64,000 nt of DNA from Pestalotiopsis fici W106-1 (lineage: Eukaryota; Ascomycota; Sordariomycetes; Amphisphaeriales; Sporocadaceae): the NCBI RefSeq assembly GCF_000516985.1, contig NW_006917102.1:1993681-2057680 (forward strand), in the 5' to 3' direction. The notes below the pieces were generated by a model. It had not been told where the DNA came from. It made no database searches and worked only from the letters and a program-made list of their open reading frames with translations. This document shows, piece after piece, positions 60,404-64,000 of this stretch; the first letter of the stretch is position 1, and every line of letters begins with the position of its first letter. A program made the position numbers and the translations under genes.

Positions 60404-63400
60404 TTACGACCTCCTCGGTATCTGTGTTCCATCCAATTCAGCAAAAGCCGGCCTTGGGATCTCATCGGCGGGAAGCTCGACCCGCATTATCATGGTGTCG
60501 GGGGACAATTCCGCCGGCTGCGCATCAAAAGGCTCAAAGTGTCTCAGACTGAGGCCCTTGAAGGTTGACTCGAGGCTAATGGGGCTCAGCCCGACCTCGG
60601 GGGACGATGAGCTCGCTTTCAGCGGAGGGCCAATTGATTCCGGATTTGGACTATTGGCTGTCGATGGCCGATGATAAGTGTATGCAGGGCCTACTTGAAA
60701 ACTGTCGATTAGTCCGTTGATCCCATGGGAAAAAGAGAAGAAAAACCAGTTGAACACTATGAGGACGCAGAAAGAAAACATTACGACTTGCCATTACGGT
60801 CCGCCTTGTCTTCGCTAATGAGCTGCCGTGGAAAGCCGCTGATTGGCAGCACAGTCACACCAGATGGATAAGGATCGCTTTGGAGGCATAGAGACACCCT
60901 GGTTGTTGCAAGTTCACGCTGGACTTGGACGAATAGAGTTTCGACTTCAAAAATTCCCTTGTAGCACATGTCGTGAATAGCATCCTCGCTCAAGGTTATG
61001 CGGATCGGCTCTGACCGCGGTACTTCTTCCTCGAGCAGAAAGTAAGGCTCGAATTCCCCACTCAGTGTTGCGCGGAGGAATTCGCCCAAGGCTCTTATCT
61101 CATCCGACTCGGCAGGGAATCTGCAGTGTATTGTGCCTTTTGCCATGGTTAGTCACGGTTCTCCAGGGGGGAAAACACCAATTTACTCACCTTCACACTC
61201 GTACCCGTACAATGCAGTCTGCTTGACAGATCCTGGGGTTTTCTCAAAGAAAAATGAGCTAGCGATCAGTCTGTGGGCAGACTCCTTGACCAGCCCTTCA
61301 TTCGACTGGAGTACTTCCCGGGCTTCCCGTTCCAACTCAAAGACTTTTCGAGCTGCGTCAAGCTTGGGAATTTTCATGTCCAGAGCTGGATTGATACGAA
61401 TGTACCGCTGCCGTATCTCTTCCGTCGAGATGAAGGACTTTGGAAGAGATTTTGACCGGATAAAGCGATCCCAAATCTTATCGTTGCTCGAGTAATCATC
61501 CAACTTGTTGACACTTGCATTGGTTCGTAGCGGCCTCGATGTGTTGAGCGTGTTCCTCCGTGACACAGTGTTGAGATTGGTGTTTATCGGTGAAAGTTGG
61601 GCTGGAGTATTGTCCTTGATATTCTTACCGGACCCAATAGATAAAAGGACGTCAGCCGGTGCATCCTTCATGTCGCTCCAGATGAGGCTGGATTCGTAGT
61701 CTGCAATGATTGCAGGACAATTGTAGCTCGGTGCAGTGCCAGTATAGCTTATCTTTGTCTCGGCCTTTTGGAAAGGTTTGAACAAAGGAGGCTGAGCTGC
61801 TGCTGCTCTTGCACTGGTTGGAGATTATCAGCTGTTGCTCTAATCATCCCAGAAGACGACTTACGATTCCCAGACTTTCATGTCGTCATTGGGCACGCTG
61901 GACCGTAGGAATTTGTATGGGAGTTCTGTATATCCCGTCAGTCAATTATATCTTGCAACTCCGCGGCCATGGCCACCCACTGTCGTCTGAAAAGTCTTGC
62001 CGGTTGTAGTTTGCAAAGACAACCGAACGCTGCTCGAGAGCCGTCGTACCAAGAACTGCCACCTTAGTCGGGGTTTCTCGTTGGCCATTTGCCGCTCCAC
62101 CGAACAGAGGTTGCTCCTGAAACATCATCTTCAAGCCTCGCTCGAATGGTCTCGTCTTGTATATGCTTCCGTGATAGAAAACGGCCAGGTTCTCCAACAT
62201 GGGGACTCCAGTTAGCTCGCGAGGAGAGTAGGCATCCGAGGACAGCTCCTTGAATCTTTTGATACATTCTTCGACAGACCAATTTTTCACAGATAGTCCC
62301 AGGGCAATCATTCCACCAGTTCTGCACAAGTTAGCACACTTGCCTTCATGAAAAGATTTGTAAGGATCATTTACCCGCTTCCGATGATGAGATCAAAGAA
62401 TAGCTGTAACGGCAGTCTTGGTCCCAGGACCTTCTTGATAGCTTTGAGCACTTGCAGCTCAACGATACTCCGAACTCCACCGCTGCGTAGAATCAGTATG
62501 AACTCGTTCTTATTGTCTTGTTGCATAAAATTGAGCTTACCCGTCTAGGCACAATATTCGGACCCCGGCTCGTGCTGGTTTGATTGGTATAACCCAAGGA
62601 GGGTTTGCGATGACATCTTGAACATGAAGCGGGCATCTCGTGATCTCAATCGTCGTTTTCGACGTCTTCTTGCCATAGGTCTTGACACATGGTAGACACA
62701 AGATATGGCCGCAGGGCAAGGCACATTCCGGTAGCTCGCGAAGGCATGAGAAGCAAGCAACGTGACTGATGAAGTCTGAAGCATTGCCCAATGACCTGTA
62801 GAACTCATTGATGCGTTCCCGGTGTATCAGGCCTGCAACCTGAAGCTCTGTGCGCCCGGGCAGCTTTTCACCCAAGTCAAAGACTGCTGTCTGCAGTTTG
62901 AGAAGGTTCTCACGAATGACATGTGCCCAATCACCACCAAAAGTAGTCGCGTCAAAGCTTGACTGGTAACTTCCGTGGCCAATAATGGCACCACGAGAGT
63001 TCTGGTGACCTTTGGGGTTGTGGCCAATCTTCACATTACAACAACGATCCTCTGGCCGTGTCGAGTTCCCTCGCCGGTAAGCACATGGCCAGTGCATGTC
63101 CGCAAATCGATGGAGCGCCGCTATACAGGGTTCGGCGTAAGCATCATCGAGTAGTTGCGCTGCAGTTCCCATGAGACTTTGCCGAACCGCATCAAACATG
63201 ACACACGTGGCAATCATGGGCCCCAACCTGTGGAAGATCTCTTGCGCATTGGTTCGCACTGCTTCATCGGTGGCGCGCTCCTTGATCGACACGGCAAGGC
63301 TTAGTATATTCCCACCAAAGTCCCTGGGAGATGGGCTATACTTCAATGCCTCTTTAACGAAATCAAACGGGGTACTGAGGTCTCGCGTGAAGTGGTCAAA

Positions 63401-64000
63401 GGCAGCTTGAAGGTACACCTGTAACCTCTCGGCATTCGCCAACATTCGTACTTGGCGCTTCTGTAGATGTGACGCGGCACACTTTTTCTTGATGAGATCT
63501 GACATTCTACCGGCCTGTTGATCCATAAGCATGTACTGCCCCCGGGCGGGCAGTCGCATCACTGTAACCGAGGCATAATAGCACTGGAGGAGTTCCTCGG
63601 TAGTGGTGATGGGTCTGCCACGGTCGAGCCATGACTGTAGATATTGCTTGAGGGCAGGCTCTCTATAGATGGCGCCCTTGATGTCTGTCATCAGCATGGC
63701 AGTGGCAGTCTCCGGATCCCACTCCCGGTCATCCACGAATTCGCTTGCATTGAACACTATGACAGCGTGAGGAAGGACTGGCTGGTTGAGCGACTTGTCA
63801 ATCGATTCAGCTCCCCACCTGACCAACTTCTCCAGAACTACCGACTCAAAAGCTCTGGTTACGTTAGAATACTGGAGGGCATCTTCTGGAGCTTTGAACA
63901 TGGCACTTACCGAGGGTTGCGAAGGACAAATACTACAACATCACTGAAAGAGTATAGAATTCGGGGATACAATACTGATACAGCATACTCTCTCTTCTGG
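60404..64000 (-). CDS. Large RING-patatin protein, probably catalytically dead (partial)
   Basis: The last eight exons of a minus-strand gene whose 5' part lies beyond 64000: 64000-63911, 63854-62541, 62482-62375, 62321-61981, 61925-61865, 61813-61191, 61136-60785 and 60701-60404 (about 1,061 residues visible). The first visible exon (SDVVVFVLRNPR) joins AFESVVLEKL. Together with the following helices it looks like the GTPase-like N-terminal region of large fungal patatin proteins. A RING-type zinc site follows, with Cys-x2-Cys (CFSC), CGH, CLPC and CPLH. The patatin domain has an intact oxyanion loop (LDGGGVRSI), but the nucleophile motif is GSGTGG instead of GTSTGG. Where DG[A/G] is expected, before NNP-like NCP, it reads YTGTAPS. 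Ser and Asp of the dyad are thus both absent. A long C-terminal extension follows. Confidence 0.85.

Overview
The window is nuclear DNA of a filamentous ascomycete (Pezizomycotina, most likely Sordariomycetes and probably Hypocreales). The signs are short introns of 50-80 bases with GTRNGT donors and CTRAC-type branch sites, and typical fungal families: a proteinase K-like subtilisin, a Zn2Cys6 regulator, GH47 mannosidase, SEC3, RSC9, RAD10, FBP1 and a fungal-type RING/patatin protein. All coordinates below come from reading splice sites by eye. The species cannot be named from the sequence.

Layout. 0-6.4 kb: the 3' end of a short-chain dehydrogenase, about 4.7 kb with no supported gene, then a secreted subtilisin-like protease with five introns. 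7-12.1 kb: a possible small accessory group of Zn2Cys6 regulator, hexapeptide O-acetyltransferase and divergently transcribed MFS transporter. 12.8-22 kb: a 1,312-residue coiled-coil protein, a membrane-anchored spermidine-synthase-like protein and a Ser/Gln/Asp-repeat protein. 23-36.6 kb: two probably extracellular proteins of unknown function (one likely GPI-anchored), the nucleotide-excision-repair protein Rad10/ERCC1, a secreted GH47 alpha-mannosidase and a DUF1295 membrane protein. 36.8-38 kb: fructose-1,6-bisphosphatase on the minus strand.

39.2-41.2 kb holds the most informative locus: a plus-strand multi-intron transcript with no convincing protein product, whose six introns each carry one box C/D snoRNA candidate. 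Five of the six contain guide elements complementary to conserved rRNA. By the box D+5 rule these match the targets of yeast snR78, snR77, snR76, snR75 and snR74, in that same order. The locus therefore looks like the intronic counterpart of the yeast snR72-78 polycistron.

41.3-64 kb: a serine carboxypeptidase with a GPI-like tail, an unknown membrane-anchored protein, a secreted DUF3237 protein, exocyst subunit SEC3, RSC chromatin-remodelling subunit RSC9 (ARID), a basic unknown protein, and most of a large RING/patatin protein that runs off the right edge. The patatin domain appears to lack both catalytic residues, so it is probably a pseudo-phospholipase.

No transposon, rRNA or tRNA gene and no CRISPR array was seen. 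The conserved single-copy genes look housekeeping. The 5-12 kb and 23-28 kb parts look accessory.
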